64,000 bases of DNA, from contig NC_088679.1 of assembly GCF_950023065.1 (NCBI RefSeq), forward strand, positions 66,154,001-66,218,000, given 5' to 3'. The DNA is from Planococcus citri (Eukaryota > Arthropoda > Insecta > Hemiptera > Pseudococcidae). Positions 35,340 through 48,978 of this stretch are shown piece by piece. The notes beneath the pieces are model-generated. The model was not told where the DNA came from and ran no database searches. It was given only the letters and a program-made list of their open reading frames with translations. Numbering within the stretch: position 1 is the first letter of the stretch; each line of letters starts with the position of its first letter. A program made the translations under genes and the position numbers.

Positions 35340-35880
35340 TTCGTGAAATTGGCATAGAAATCGCTTATTTTTTCTGGAATTTACAAATTGGTGAAAAATT
35401 AACTTTCGGACTGGAACTTCTGAAATTTCTTGATAACCCCCTAAAACGATGAAGAGGGTGCTCATGCTCAATGAACATCGACCAAAGTTGTAAATACCTA
35501 TGTCTTGTTCCAATGTTCATTTTTGACCTTTTTCTGAGCGATTTAAAGTTCTGGAGAAAATTTAAAAATAGGTGGAGGCTCCAGAATGGCTCAAAACTAC
35601 ATATATGTAGATTGTTGGTGTCTCGGAGTTGAATTTAAAAAATTATTCATATCGGTTCACATTGATAAAAAAAAATCATTTTTCTCGAAAAAGTTTAAAA
35701 ATCGCCTTTAAAATATATATATTTTTTAATTTTTAAAATTTTAAAAATTTTACCAAAAATTTAAAAATGGACTTTAGGGTCTGAAATTTTGGATACGAAT
35801 GTTTTAGGACATGCTCCTTCAATCTAGCTCGGTTTCGTTCAAATCGGAAAGTACCGGTTCAAAAGGTTCATTGGTTAGCA
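35340..35880. repeat. Dispersed repeat, related to 37440-37850
   Basis: The words CAATGTTCATTTTTGACC, AGCGATTTAAAGTTCTGGAG, GGAGGCTCCAGAATGGC and AAAAATCGCC occur here and, in the same order with changes, near 37680-37810. No gene is present. Confidence 0.5.
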
Positions 35881-37380
35881 TTGGTAGACTTGTCAACTGA
35901 ACATTGAACCCAGAAAAAAAAAGAAACAACTTGGAAAGTCTGTAGAAATGATCATACAAGCATAATTATGTGGGAGAGGGGGCAGAAGTAGCGAAAATAC
36001 CAATCTAAATGAACTTATCCGAACGTAATATAAAAAGATAATTTTGCTTCAGTAATCATTTTTTTCCTATCTATTTTCTCTATACGATTACGATTGAAGA
36101 TCTCAAATGGTACAACTATGTACATTTTTTTTAAATATCATAATTCCTCGTACAGCAACCAGGAACTGCGACCATTTCGAAGAAATCTGTCTCACAGTCT
36201 GTGAAAAATCAATCTGCTTATCTCGCGTGAACTAGAAATGCGTACATATCTTCCGCGTATCTTTATCCTCCACCTTCACCTCTACCTCCGCAGTCTTCCC
36301 AACTACAGTGCCATACGATTAGTTACACACACACCTAACATATAGCCAAAGACAACACGACCATCGCCGGCTCGCAGTCTGAGCATTAATTTATCTTCTA
36401 TACCGAGTTTTTCACACCATCTCGTCAACACAATCGCCGAAAAAACAATCGAATCGCCACCACTATAGGAGCAACACTTTTAGTGATAATCAGATGGCAC
36501 ATGGATGCGAAGCGGGAGCCCGCAGGGACGATCAAATCGCGCATACAAGTACCGCAAGCCGCCGGCTTACAATCAAAGGGTAGAAGAGCGTTTATTTAAC
36601 GTGATTTACAGCTCAAATTGTCAACGTAATGTCGTTTCGGTTCGGACAATCAGTAAGCAACAGCCTAGCCGAACCGCAGCCGCAAAGGGAGGCAAATATT
36701 ATCATCTCTTATAGGTACTCGTATTGAAAAAACACCAACCCGCCGCCTAAGAAGCTCTCAAGAAGTTTAGTAAAGCGTGAAATTCCGACTGTTTTATTGT
36801 CACGATTATCTCCGTTTGCCACTGTTTTTTTTTTACTCTTCTTTTTATTCGCTACCCTTTCTCACTCTCGTTGTGTTTTTTTTTCTTCTTCTTCGTCTCT
36901 CTTTTGCCGAACTGGTTGACATTTGAATACTCTCTGCCATGCCTCTATAGATACACGGCTAAGCGGTAGTGTCTCAGCGATGCGTATAGATGTGTACTTT
37001 TGTACGTGTGTACATGTGTACCATAGCCTGACTATACCTCTCTATCCATTGATGACCGGTTTTCCTCTCTAATGGCATACTTGTTTCGCACTTCTTAAAA
37101 CAAACAAACGAAAAAAAAAAAAGAATCGATGGCTAATTAAAACGTTTTCTCTCCATAAAGCGGTATCTATTGCTTGTTTTCATACTAAGTACTTGGTATG
37201 TGATGATGAAGAAAAACGTACACATGATCACGTTGATCTGTAGGAATTCAATTCTTCGGTCATATCTCACTATTACATTCGTCACTCTTGAACGATTTTT
37301 TTAAATATTTATATTTTCGTCAAAATTACCAAAGGTCCAAGTTGGCAAATTTGGGAAAGTGAATCGAAAATCTAACACTT
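35881..37380. other. Non-coding, partly GC-richer sequence
   Basis: The stretch 36230-36740 is less AT-rich than its surroundings and appears unique (CCATCGCCGGCTCGCAG, AGCGGGAGCCCGCAGGGACG). The + strand open frame 36505-36714 lacks a domain or splice support. It could be a non-coding exon or regulatory DNA, but I cannot tell. Confidence 0.3.
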
Positions 37381-37439
37381 TAAGAATTGAGGTATAATTA
37401 TCCTAAAATGGTCGAAAGGGTTCCCAATAGAAACCGATT

Positions 37440-37850
37440 AAAATCATAGGTCCTGAGGTTCATTTTTGGGTCCTTCCAGAGCGATTTGAAATATCTGGAG
37501 AAATTTGAGAACTCGCTGGAGGCTCCAAAGATGTCAAATGGAGATTGTTTTCGTGACAAAATTTCTTGCAGAAACTTCCTAAAAAAAATCTGGAACAGAC
37601 TCACACTCTTGTAATTTTGCAGTAACCATTTGAAACGGTCAACAGGGTGCCCAATAAGCAGCAACCAAAGTTGTAGGTCTCAATGTTCATTTTTGGTCTT
37701 CCCATAGTGATTTGAAATTTCTGGAAAAAATTTAAAAATTGCTGAAGGTTTCACAATGGCCCAAAAAAATTTATATTTCATAATTTCGTATAAAAAGCTT
37801 AAAAATCGCCCTCAAAACAGATTTTTTAAATTTTATTAATTGGGTCATTC
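37440..37850. repeat. Dispersed repeat, internal duplication
   Basis: Two related units follow each other: 37450-37520 (GAGGTTCATTTTTGGGTCCT, GCGATTTGAAATATCTGGAG) and 37675-37750 (CAATGTTCATTTTTGGTCTT, GTGATTTGAAATTTCTGGAA). The same family lies at 35340-35880. Confidence 0.5.
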
Positions 37851-38664
37851 CACGTCAATTGGACCAAGAAGTGGTAGGGGGGTTCGGCGATTTTTTTGAA
37901 ATTTTTCCTGTGGAAAGACCTTCCGAAGGGATGACCAATGGCGCAAATCGCAGCCGTCTAGCCCAATTTTAAAGGCAGCCATGGGGTGTCAAAGTTTTCA
38001 GTGAACCTAAAATATCATACATTTCAGCAGTGGATTACTCGATAACCGCGATACCTACCAAAATGGAACTTTTTCCCATAGTTAGGGGTTTTGAAAGGCT
38101 TTTTGATGATATCATAAAAATCAGTGTTGCCACTTTTTTTCGTACAAAAAATTAGCTCAAGAAGTTTCGAAACGCAGTTTTCATATCGTTCCGACTCTCA
38201 AAAATTCTGAAAAAAATATAATTATGGACAACTTTTCATGCTGAATAACGTATTAAAAAATTGGGATGGTAACATGTTGCAAAGTCGATTTTAAAAAATT
38301 TAAAGTTTGCGAAAAAATGCGATTTTTTGATTTAAAACATGAAAAAAAGTTTTGATAAGTGAAGTTGACCCATTTGACCCCTATTTGTACGTATCTGTTG
38401 AAAAAGTTGAAAAACCCTTTCACTCGATGAAATGAACTCCTCACAAAAAAATCAAAATTCGAAAAAATTCAATTTTCGATTTCAAACATCAAAAAAAGTT
38501 CAAATTTATTCAGTTGTCTTATTTTGACCTCTTTCTGACGTATTTCATGAAAAAGTTGATAAAAATTACACTCGCAACAAAAAAATAAAAATTCGTTCAT
38601 TTTTTGAATCTTTTCGAATTTTGATTTTTTTGTGAGGAGTTCATTTCATCGAGTGAAAGGGTTT
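37851..38664. mobile_element. Dispersed repeat with GGGTCATTCCACGTCAATTG end; inverted copy at 51035-51828
   Basis: It starts GGGTCATTCCACGTCAATTG and continues with CAAGAAGTGGTAGGGGGGTT, CGATACCTACCAAAATGGAA and ATGACCAATGGCGCAAATCG. The inverse of these words appears at 51260-51828. The inner part is itself bounded by a near-perfect inverted repeat: CCCTTTCACTCGATGAAATG and CTCCTCACAAAAAAATC (38413-38455) face GTGAGGAGTTCATTTCATCG and AGTGAAAGGG (38633-38662). There is no coding capacity. Confidence 0.75.
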
Positions 38665-41182
38665 GTTCAAAAATCTTTGATTTTTTTTACTGATTTTTGT
38701 CGAAACTGTTTTTTTTTTCAATTTGAAAAAATGCTAATCAGAGGTTAAAAAATCCATGAAGTTGAATAGAGCTGGAATTTTTATGCTTGTCATATTTTTC
38801 TATGGACTAGAAAAAGTGCATATTTGATAAGATCTCCACGAATCATGAAATTTCCTGACGAATGAGCCCACTATCGTTTTGTATATTTTGCATATTTCAG
38901 ATCAAATTGCATATTTTAGGGGGAAAAGTTGCATATTTCTGTATATTTGTGCATTTTCTGGTATTTTTTTTTGCACATTTACAGAAATTTTTGCAAAAAT
39001 TGAGATTTTCAAGACCTTTTTTGTTCAAAAAATCGCAACACTGCTAAAATGTCATCAAAAAAATGTTTCCTGAAATATTGTAATATTTCATTTTGACTGG
39101 CAAAGTTTTATGAATTATAAATTTATAAATGACTTTGTTTGTCTATTTTTTAAAAAGAAAACTGTATTTTTTGATCATTGAAATTTTTGTATAATTTGGA
39201 TGATGAAATTGCAAAAATATTGCATATTTTCATCATATTTCTACATAAAAATCCCAGCTTTAATGATGAGTTTCGGGTTGATATTAGTTTGAACATGAAT
39301 TTTCGGCCTCTTGGGTGACCCGGAATTGGGGTTTAGGGGTTCTAAAAATCATGTAGTTCAATTTCTTTAATAGAAATGATTAAACGTTGAAAAAATTGAC
39401 AAAATTGACCTGTTTTTTTTTTCATAATTGCCCCTCTGAAAAAAGTGATAAAAAGTGCCGTTTGAAAGATGAAAATGCGCGTTTTGCACAGATGATATGC
39501 ATGAAAAAATTTCAAAAAATTTGTATGAATAGCTCTATAAGTACCTAGTATCTAACAGCTCTGCAAATTTGAAAAAAAATGGGTGGCAACTGCCTATTAA
39601 GTTGGAAATTTTCAACTGAAATTACAATTTCACCCCATTTGAAGGTGTTGGAGAGGTGAGTCGGCGATCTGGAAATTTTATCATGAGGGTTTTGAACCAT
39701 ATAAGAATAGGCCAAAATCGCTTGTTTTACCCAGCTATGCACCTTATTGGACCACTTATATCAATTTGGAGTAGCTGGGGTCAGTAATAGGAGAAAAATT
39801 AGGGTTATTCAATTCAATCTTAAATATCTTAAATGGGACCGAGGATGACTTCGGATGCTGAAATCTGGTCAATATTTGGTCATAGTGAAGATACTTATCC
39901 AAATTTCCACTTGTGACCATTTTTATAGATTTTCGATCTTATGGTCTTTTGAAAAAATGACCTTTTTGTAGTTTTCCACTTCGATTCTCCCCTCGCGAGC
40001 TTTTTCTCGATGAAAGAATCTTTTTCAGATTCTAGATCACAATAATAAGTCTGAAAATGTATTCCAATTATTCAATGAGAAATTCATTGCGAAAAGACGA
40101 TCGACGATGTGAAATTATTGAGTACCAAATTTGAAGCTGTGATTTTAAACTCCATGCCCTTAAGGTTTTTTCAACACTGGTATATCGTAAGTCACTGAAG
40201 AGGAAGAATGAAGAAAATCTACCTGGTAAGAAGACGACGAGTATTGGGCGCGAGATAGAAAAGGAAAAAAGATACGCGTTCGAGTAAAAAACTAGTTTCA
40301 TTTTATACACTCATAGAGAGTAATTTACACCTGTTCTTAAATCTTATTGTACGTGTGTCTGTGTTTGTGCATCAGTCGCGGTGTTAGCCTAGCCCTATGC
40401 CTATTGCTTGTACTCGTCTTCAACACGTATTATCACTTTACCACGGATCCGCATTGTATTTTTTCTACAGCTCGTTTGTTGTGGAAGTTGAGATGTTCTC
40501 GTCGATGGATTCTTTGATCGCTTTATTGGCTACAAGCAGCAAGCACAAGCTCGACAAACTTTAGCTTATGCGAATTGTGCTTGTGCATTGGTCGAGAAAG
40601 AATATCAATTGCTATATCGTGTAAACGATGATAATTCGCTCATGTTGTACGAGTATTGTATAGATACGAGATACCCGTCGTCGTAAGAAGAGAAGACATT
40701 AAAAGATGCCTGATGCTCGGTGTAATTACTTGATTTATTACGCGGTCGTTAAAATTTAATAAAGTTGTCAGTCAGACGCAGCGGTCGTCAAGAGTGTAGA
40801 CGAAAGGGTTGTTGTGTTGATTGCTCTGTTGTGATGTTTTTTTTTCACTTTTTCTTCCTCGTGCAGTGTTGTTTGTTGAGTTACGTTGAATGATGTTTTT
40901 TTGAATCTTTCGAGGCGCCACTAGTTGAAGGCATGTTTATTGTTGCGAGTCTTTGGAGCGGGAATATTTAAGAGGTGTTTTTTCTATATACCTATTGGTA
41001 GGAGGAGGAGGAGGAGGAGAGGGAAATGAAGTGTAAAAAGATTTATCTCTTGATATGGCTTTAATATGCAATGGTTGTTGAACTCGAGAGTCGTTTGTGC
41101 AAATTTTAAGTCTGTCGTGGGTGATTTGGATGCAGATTGGGGTGGTTTTGAGAAATTTACCTCCATTTGAAGGATGATCAGT
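38665..41182. other. Non-coding sequence with scattered repeats
   Basis: GGGGTTCTAAAAATCATGTA and CAATTTCTTTAATAGAAATG (39325-39380) recur near 48450-48500. The stretch 40300-40950 is less AT-rich and apparently unique. No exon is recognisable. Confidence 0.35.
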
Positions 41183-42934
41183 CGGGGAGCCCATTTAAGG
41201 ATAAATTGCACCCCCCCGTCGATCCTCCAGGACAACTTTTTTCTTAAAGGGAGAGTCCTAATGAGCATTTCTAACCCTTGTACTAAAAAAAAGTTGGCCT
41301 TACTTACAAAATGGCGGCCATTTTGATTGACAGGTCAGCCGAAATCGCAGATTTTGCGTTTTAATATAGGACTTGCACGAACTTTTTCAAACTTTACAAA
41401 GATAGATCGAAAGATCATGCAAAAATTTATCACCTGTCAAAATTTCAAGTGCTAAAGTGCGTTTTTCGATTTTTGGTGAATTTTTGAAAATCGAATTTAG
41501 GCCAAAAATGAGGGAAAAAATCAAAATTTCACCAAATTGACCAAGAGAGCTGAAATTTGGGATATACCCTATTTTCGACATGCCAAATCGATTGGAAACG
41601 GTTTCAACCCGTTTTGAGCAGTTCTGGAGCCTCCAGCAAATTTTTGAAACTCGAAATTCCCACAAAATTTCACCAAAATGGAGTTGGAAAGCTGAAATTT
41701 ATTCTGCAAACTAATTTCAATACGCTACGAAGTCAACTGCAGGGGGATCCCAAGTCGTTTTGGAGCATCCAGCGATTTTTTTTAATTACTGGAGCCGCCA
41801 GTAGATTTTTGAAACTTTAAAAAATTTGCTAAAAATTTTATCAAACGGAGATGGAAAGTCAAAATTCATTCTGCAAACTTATTTTAATAAGCTATAAAGT
41901 CGTCTGCTGGTGGATTTCAAGTCGTTTTGGAGCCTCCAGCCACTTTTTGAGAGGTCGTATGCTGTTTTTTGGAAAATTGAAATTTCCAAGAAGTAGCTGG
42001 AAGCTTCAAAACCATTTAAAACCATTTGAAACCACCATGTAGTCGACTTCATATCGTATTGAAATTAGTTTGCGAAGTAAATTTCAGCTTGCCAACTCCG
42101 TTTGGTAAAATGTTGCGGAATTTCAAGTTTCAAAAATCTACTGGAGGCTCCAGTAATTGTCAAAAAGTCGCTGGAAGCTCCAAAATGATTTGAACCCACT
42201 TGAAGTCGTCTTCAGAGGGTGTTAAAATTGGAATGTAGAGTAAATTTCAGCTTTCCATCTCCATTTGATGAAATTTTGTGAAAAGTTAAAGTTTCAAAAA
42301 TCTGATGGAGGCTCCAGGAATTTTCAAAAAGTCGCCGGAGGCTCCAAAACGGCTTGAAATCCCCCAGCAGTTGACTTCGTAGCGTACTGAAATTAGTTTG
42401 CAGAATAAATTTCAGCTTTCCAACTCCATTTTGGTGAAATTTTGTGGGAATTTCGAGTTTAAAAAATTTTCTGGAGGCTCCAGAACTGCTCAAAACGGTT
42501 TGAAACAGTTTCCAATCGATTTGGCATGTCGAAAATCGGGTGTATCCCAAATTTCAACCTTGTTGGTCAATTTGGTAAAATTTTGATTTTTTCCTCTCAT
42601 TTTTGGCATAAATTTGATTTTCAAAAATTCACCAAAAATCGAAAAACGCACTTTAGCACTTGAAATTTTGACAGGTGGTAAATTTTTGCTTGATTTTTCG
42701 ATCTACCTTAGTACAGTTTGAAAAATTTTGTGCAAGTCCTATGTTGGAACGCAAAATCTACAATTTCGGCTGACCTGTCAATCAAAATGGCCGCCATTTT
42801 GTAAGTAGGGCCAATTTTTTTTTGAGTACAAGGGCTAGAAATACTCCTTAGGACTCTCCCTTTAAGAAAAAAGTTGTCCTGGAGGATCGACGGGGGGGGG
42901 AGTGTGTGCAATTTATCCTTAAGTGGGCTCCCCG
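41183..42934. mobile_element. 1.75 kb near-continuous palindrome (fold-back element)
   Basis: The left end CGGGGAGCCCATTTAAGGAT (41183-41202) is inverted at the right as ATCCTTAAGTGGGCTCCCCG (42915-42934). The arms match over most of their length: GTCGATCCTCCAGGACAAC/GTTGTCCTGGAGGATCGAC, AAATGGCGGCCATTTTGATT/AATCAAAATGGCCGCCATTT, and GCTGAAATTTATTCTGCAAA/TTTGCAGAATAAATTTCAGC. The centre is near 42059. No target duplication or transposase is visible. TCTGGAGCCTCCAG and GTCGTTTTGGAGC motifs recur within the arms. Confidence 0.88.
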
Positions 42935-44878
42935 AATAAACTGATTAAATCTGAAGTACCCGAATGAATTAATTGCGCCGAATTGAGTCGATTTTTCCTT
43001 CAACCAAAGAGTTATGCAACTCATAAAACATATGCATTGTTATTTTAAAAATCGAGTTCTTTTTACGAGATGAACAAGATTTTCCAATCAATTAGATCCA
43101 TGCATCAAAACATCAAACGACCCCCTCGATTCGTTTAATAAAATCAGCTTGCGAACGAAAGACGTTCTTACTGTACATTTTTCGTACAGCAACGAAAGGA
43201 GAAATACGACCACCTTAACCGCATCTCGATTCGGAAAAACGTAAACAATGGGGAAGTTCGTTTAGCCTACAGAGAGTACGATGGTGTGGTATTCGATTTG
43301 AATACATATTAGATGTATTGGGTGGTTTTTCACTCCGCTCGCCTCGACAATTGTTACGTTTGGACGCGATAAATAAAAGGCTAACGGCCTTTTATCTAGC
43401 AAACTGCGACCTTTTTTACCATAAAATGTTGACAATTGTAACTCATTGATTTCGTGTAATGGGGCCTTTTTATCGTAAAAGTAACTCGGACCAGGGGAAG
43501 TAAAGTTAGACTGAAAAAAAAAAACTACCTAAAAATAGGAAGCCGTTGAGGTACCATCTCTCTCTGTGTACTCCTATATGCTACACGCTCGATTCGAAAT
43601 AGCCCTCGCGGGCACACGTTTTCAAACGAATGGGCGTATGCGATTCCAAACACTGTACATACGTTATATAAAATAGACTAGACTATACGTTACTTATTCA
43701 TCGCCCCGCGTGTGGCCACCTTGATTGCTTAAACAACATCGGTCTTACGGTCTTAGAGAACCTTACTAAGCATTTTCCAATACCTACCAACTCTTTCAAA
43801 CCATTAGTAAGTAGATCTCAGCAATCTCGATCGCGAACGTCTTCTTGACATATACGTGCATCCGAATGAAAAATAAAACCCATAGGCGCATATAGGCGAA
43901 ATATCAAACTATGGGAAATTTTTTGGTAATGGTAAACGCACGAGGCATTCGATACGATTATCGGATCATCTCCCTGCTCCCCCCCCCCCGGTCCTCCTCT
44001 TATAACTGGTGCTTTTGATTAGCGCCCTGCCCGGCCTATGGACCGATGTGGCAGCCACGAAAATACGATTATTATCGACTGGTAGCCGGATTTATGAGAA
44101 GAAGTTGTTGTAAAAATCATTATACACTACTGTGCTTCTACTTCTGTGCGTTGTTCTTTTTTTCCTTTTAGACATTCACGATCAACGATGTGGTATCCAG
44201 TTTTTAAGATGTTGTTGTTGTTGTTTTAGATATACGTACACCTTTGTAGCTTCTGCAGTAGAGAGGTACCTTGGCCCTATCTCTCTTTAACTCTTTCTAC
44301 ATATATAGCCGAACGAATTTATTTTATGTAAGTTATATTTATGTATATTATCATCGCGCGTTTATTCACTGTAGAAGGAAAAACGAACGAATTAGATAAA
44401 AAAAATAATTGGTATCCAGAAGCCATATTTGATCCATTAATGAATCTTCTCATCGTCTTTTTTATCTTCACGACATGGATTTGCCGTCTCTGTCCTTATG
44501 TTTCTCACTTGCTCTTTCGACTGAGGCTAAATAGCTTCTCTCGTTCGATTGTACTCTACCTACGATTTAATGTCTTATTTTTTATCGAAATATATATGTG
44601 ACAGGATAAGTGAAAAAAGAGGTCTTTGCTGAAAGTTAAGAAAACTCAAGAACAACGACATGGTATCAGATCAGTTGCTGGTAATTGGCTTTCAAAAATT
44701 GAAACATTTGGCAAAAATTGATAAAATTAAACAAAATATTGGATTCTTTATTATATTGTTGGTGGATATGGATAGGCACAAGAAGTGATCAGGACAGAGA
44801 TGTTTACCCACAAGAGGCGGTGTAAAGATAATAGAGAAGGTGGTGAGGCAAACACAACATGAACAATACAATTGCTTA
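42935..44878. other. Non-coding sequence
   Basis: The sequence is mostly unique and somewhat richer in G and C than the surrounding repeats. It contains C runs (43979-43989) and a TGTTGTTGTTGTTTT run (44211-44226). The + strand open frame 44341-44601 has a hydrophobic translation but no recognisable domain. Confidence 0.35.
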
Positions 44879-46690
44879 CGAGGGAACCTCTTGAGGCAAT
44901 ACCACCTATAGTAGAAGGCCTGAGCGCTGAATTGTTATCACCTTCTGACGTCACACCTAGTAGGGACTCGATCCTGTTTATCATTTGAATTTTAACGTAT
45001 GTTTAAATGGCGAATTTGTGAAATTGAGTAAAACTTTCATTAAAAAAGTTATTTAAATTATGAAATTAAATTAATATTTGTCCTAGTAATGTGGTACTGA
45101 TGTTTTCAACTGTAGGTGGTGTCTGTTAATTTGATTTGTGTACAAGAATGAATTTTTTGCAACTTGTTAGTGTTGTGTGATTTGAATGCATAGTGATGTA
45201 ATGCAGATTAAAATGAAAATTAATGTGAACTAGTGCTTGTGTTTTACCAGAATGATGTCGTAATGAAATAAATAGTGAACTATGCAATCGCATCAAGTTG
45301 AAGAAAAATCTACAATACATTTTAAATCTACTTCTTGGACCAACCAGCTAAAGCTATGATATGATGGATATTAAAAAAGAAATCATCAACATCTCAAACC
45401 AATTGAAACAGCTTTAAATTCCAATATTCCTTCGGATAGATGTCAACAGGCATAGTGGTACAATGTTTACAAAGAATTTCAAGAGAAATCTCCGTCATGT
45501 ATGCAATGTTCGGTGATCATTTGGTGTATCTTATCTATGAGCTGGAGATTATGTTCGCGTATATTCACAATAATTTGTATTTGTTGAACTGATGAGATCT
45601 GCATCTACTTCTTTGCTATATTTCTCGTTGTCAATTGTCATCCTCCAGAGTTTTTCTCAGTATTCTTTTAGAAATTGGATCATAAACAATTGTAGTTCTC
45701 ATCTTTAATGATGAAAACAGTGTTGTTTATGAGCTCATTTTTACTTATTTTTTCATTTAAATCATTCCCATGTGATCTCAAATTAATTATTAAATATCAG
45801 AATGTGATTTAAAACACAAAATAAAATGTTCTTGGGATTTATTTCGTTCTGGTGAATTAATATTGCATTCATTTCTATAGTGTTATCGGAGTATGTACTC
45901 CCAACTAGTGATGACGTCACAAAACAGCGCTCAGGCCTTTTACTATAGGTGGTATTGCTTGAGGTATGTCATTTTCTGATTTGAACGGCAGCGTGATTTT
46001 TGGAAAGATCATGGTCTAAAACCCCAAAATCCAAATTTTTAGTTGTCCAATTTCATTTTGCAATTTTTGGCGAACGTTTAAAAATTCAAAATTGATGGTT
46101 TTTGGTGATTTAAGTATGCTTTTTTTAAAAAAAGTACTTGCTATGATCAGTAAAAATGATCAAAATAAGTCCTAAAACTACTGATATTAATTTACCAAAT
46201 CTAAATTTCACCATTTCCAGCCATTCTGGAGCCTCCAGCGCCATTTTTCAATTTCTTCAGGATTTTGAATTATGCTCCGGAAGGCGTGAATATGAAATTG
46301 GGCAGCAAAAAATCAAGTTGTGTGACTCGACTTGTTTAACGAGTTTAACGAATTTATCCACATTTGAGCCGATTTTGGTATTGACACCTCAAGAGTGATT
46401 TTTGGACTAAAATCAAAAGTTTTCCCCGTTTTCGAGGAAATTTTCGAAATTTGCGCGAATTACTGTATTTTTTATTCACAACTAACGCTCCGAGGGCGAA
46501 TTTCGCCATTTCCAGCCATTCTGGAGCTTCCAGCGCGATTTTTAAATTTCTCCAGAATTTTGAATTTGTATGAAATGGCGAAATTCGTCCTCGGGACGTT
46601 AGTTCTGCACAAAATACAGCGATTCGCGCAAATTTCAATAATTTCCTCACAAACGGGAAACTTGATTTTTTGAATATTTTTATTATGAAA
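44879..46690. mobile_element. Copy of the GAGGTTCCCT fold-back family, split by the 44897-45957 element
   Basis: The outer end GAGGGAACCTCTTGAGG (44880-44896) resumes after the inserted element at 45958 with CTTGAGGTATGTC, followed by TCTGATTTGAACGGCAGCGT, AAAACCCCAAAATCC and CCATTCTGGAGCCTCCAGCG. These match the left arm of the copy at 57666-58734. The centre (46430-46670) contains a smaller inverted repeat with AATTTGCGCGAATTACTG and CGATTCGCGCAAATT. The right arm of the family is absent, so the copy is partial. Confidence 0.7.
44897..45957. mobile_element. TIR element with CAATACCACC ends and 7 bp target duplication CTTGAGG
   Basis: The left terminus CAATACCACCTATAGTAGAA (44897-44916) with the following GGCCTGAGCGCTG is inverted at the right end (CAGCGCTCAGGCC, then TTACTATAGGTGGTATTG, 45926-45957). 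CTTGAGG lies on both outer sides (44890-44896 and 45958-45964). The first 33 bases of TIR have one mismatch, with looser pairing beyond that includes TGACGTCA words. The 1061 bp element encodes no transposase. A 7 bp duplication with this terminus does not point clearly to one superfamily. Confidence 0.85.
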
Positions 46691-48884
46691 AAACTGGTCA
46701 AAAAAAAATGTTTTCAGCACTTTTTCAATTTTTGCCATTAGTAGATTATTTAAAAGATCTACTGTACAGTCACAATAAAAATATCCAATCCCAACGATTT
46801 TTTTTAAAAAAAAGTAAACTATTTGTTAAATTTTTAACTCGAAAATACTTTGATTTTTTTTTAAATTTTCGTAAGTACTTCTTGAATTTTTTTATGCATT
46901 TTTTGTGCTTATTTAGCATCTGTAGACATTCTTACGAGCAGCACCCTTCGCATTGAATCTCGATTTCAAATAGGTGCTTCTGGCATCATTTATGATTATG
47001 AAGCCTTCATCATCACAAGTCACACAATTCGGCTAAAATAATCTCATTTGCTTTTCAAAATCACTACCACGAAACTCAATATTTTTGCACCTCGGGTGAA
47101 CCCTCGAAGTTTATCGTTTAATTCAAACCAGTACGTATAATATGGCGCTCGCAGCGTATCCATCACCATCACTGTTTCCATAATAGGTATACTCTATAAT
47201 ATTAAAATCTCTTTCATTCTTCTTAATCGTGCTTCTTGTGTTTTTTCTCTGATACTTGGCAGTGATTTACACGAATTTACGATGCTCTGGTTCTATACTA
47301 GGCATCTAATGGGAGAAATCTTCATCTCTCACTATAGTTGCATCTATAGTCCAGGATCATTTGATGAAAATTTTATGAATAACAATCGAGAGGTGTTTTC
47401 TTCATGTAAATTATTCGGGTGTGCATAAATTACCGCGCATCTCGAGGAGCATTATAGGTGCCCATTTTTACGCTGCTGAGGCGGCCGCCTCGCCGATGCA
47501 CATCATTTGAGAGAATGCTACAGAATAAACGCGCGTATTATTATTACCACCACCTTCAAGGACGACCATAGAGTAGCGTGTATCTGTATAGTGTAATGAT
47601 CTTGAAAATAATCACGTCGCTACTGTACCCTAACGGGCTAATCAACTTACATAAATCACTCGGTAACTTATTAAAAAAAAGAACTTTCCCCCCTCGATAT
47701 GTGTATCTGTGTACGTATATAACCGGTCAACAATTTGATGGGCGTAGGTACTCTACGGCCTGAGCCTGTGAAATGCTGTACACAATCTACAATATAGAAT
47801 CACTAAAGATAAAGATAGAATGACGAGCGGGGTGTAGCGGAGAAAGCGTCGTTTTGATGATACTATACCGCATCGTTTGTATATCGCGATGCTTTTGACT
47901 GTTCGTACACAACCTTATAATATTATGCTCTCGAAATGGATTTTTTCCCTTCCTTTTCCCCATAGGTATATATCTGTTGAGGTAAGCGAATAAATACCGC
48001 CATCAAGTCAACGTTTTTATTACCCGTTTAAAATTTTCTTTCTATCGATATACGGGCGATTGAATTTCTTAATTTTTGCCATTTCTTCGACACGGTCGTC
48101 ATCGTATTAGGTTGTCTTTTTCCATTATACATATACCGATACCGAAGACCGAAGCCCGCGATCAACTTATTTTATTACCACGACGGTACCTTATACATAT
48201 TCCTACGTGTCTATAAGACTGAGCAGGAGAACTGATTAGAATTTCTATCTCGGAGAAAAACTCGAATTCTAATTTATGCGGTAAATTACCGTCGTAAATT
48301 ACCACCAATCGCATCATTATAGTATTGAATTTGGCTTCTGTTGAAAGCTACACGTATCTGTGCAGCATTCAAAGTACCTATACAGAATGTCCACTAAAGT
48401 GATACGAGTATAGCTCGATGATTCCACTTTTATCAGGACTTCGATATAAGGGGTTCGGGAGTTCTCGAAATCATGCAATTCAATTTCTTTAATAAAAATT
48501 ATCAAACGTACGTATAGAAAAAATTGACATCATTGGTCCGAAGGTTGAACGATCATCACCATACTCCAAAATTTTACAGCTTTCGAGTTTAATCGACGAC
48601 GAAATATTGCGTTTTTTAGAAATTTTCATGGGGTGACTTTGAACAAAATTTATTAAAAATTGAATTTCTCAAGAACGGTTGAACCAATTTCGATTAAATT
48701 TGTTTCACAACTAGGCTACTAGCCGGACATTTCGCCATCGTCATCATCATCATGTTCCAAAAGCTCAAATCATTCATCCAAGTTTATCGAGCGACAATTT
48801 TTTTAAAAACTCATTACTTAGAAAACTGCTGAACCGATTTCGATGAAAGTTGAAATCTCACAAAGCTTCCGCCACTCCGAACGA
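46691..48884. other. Non-coding sequence
   Basis: A relatively GC-rich unique segment lies at 47440-47960 (GAGGCGGCCGCCTCGCCGAT near 47480). A short repeat shared with 39320-39410 lies at 48440-48530. No coding exon is recognised. Confidence 0.35.
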
Positions 48885-48978
48885 ATCGTTTGTTAAGATG
48901 TTCATCTGTTTTCAAACGAATTGTTTACGTATAAATCGATTCATTTCTCAGTAAATTGTTCGTGAGAGTATTAATTCA

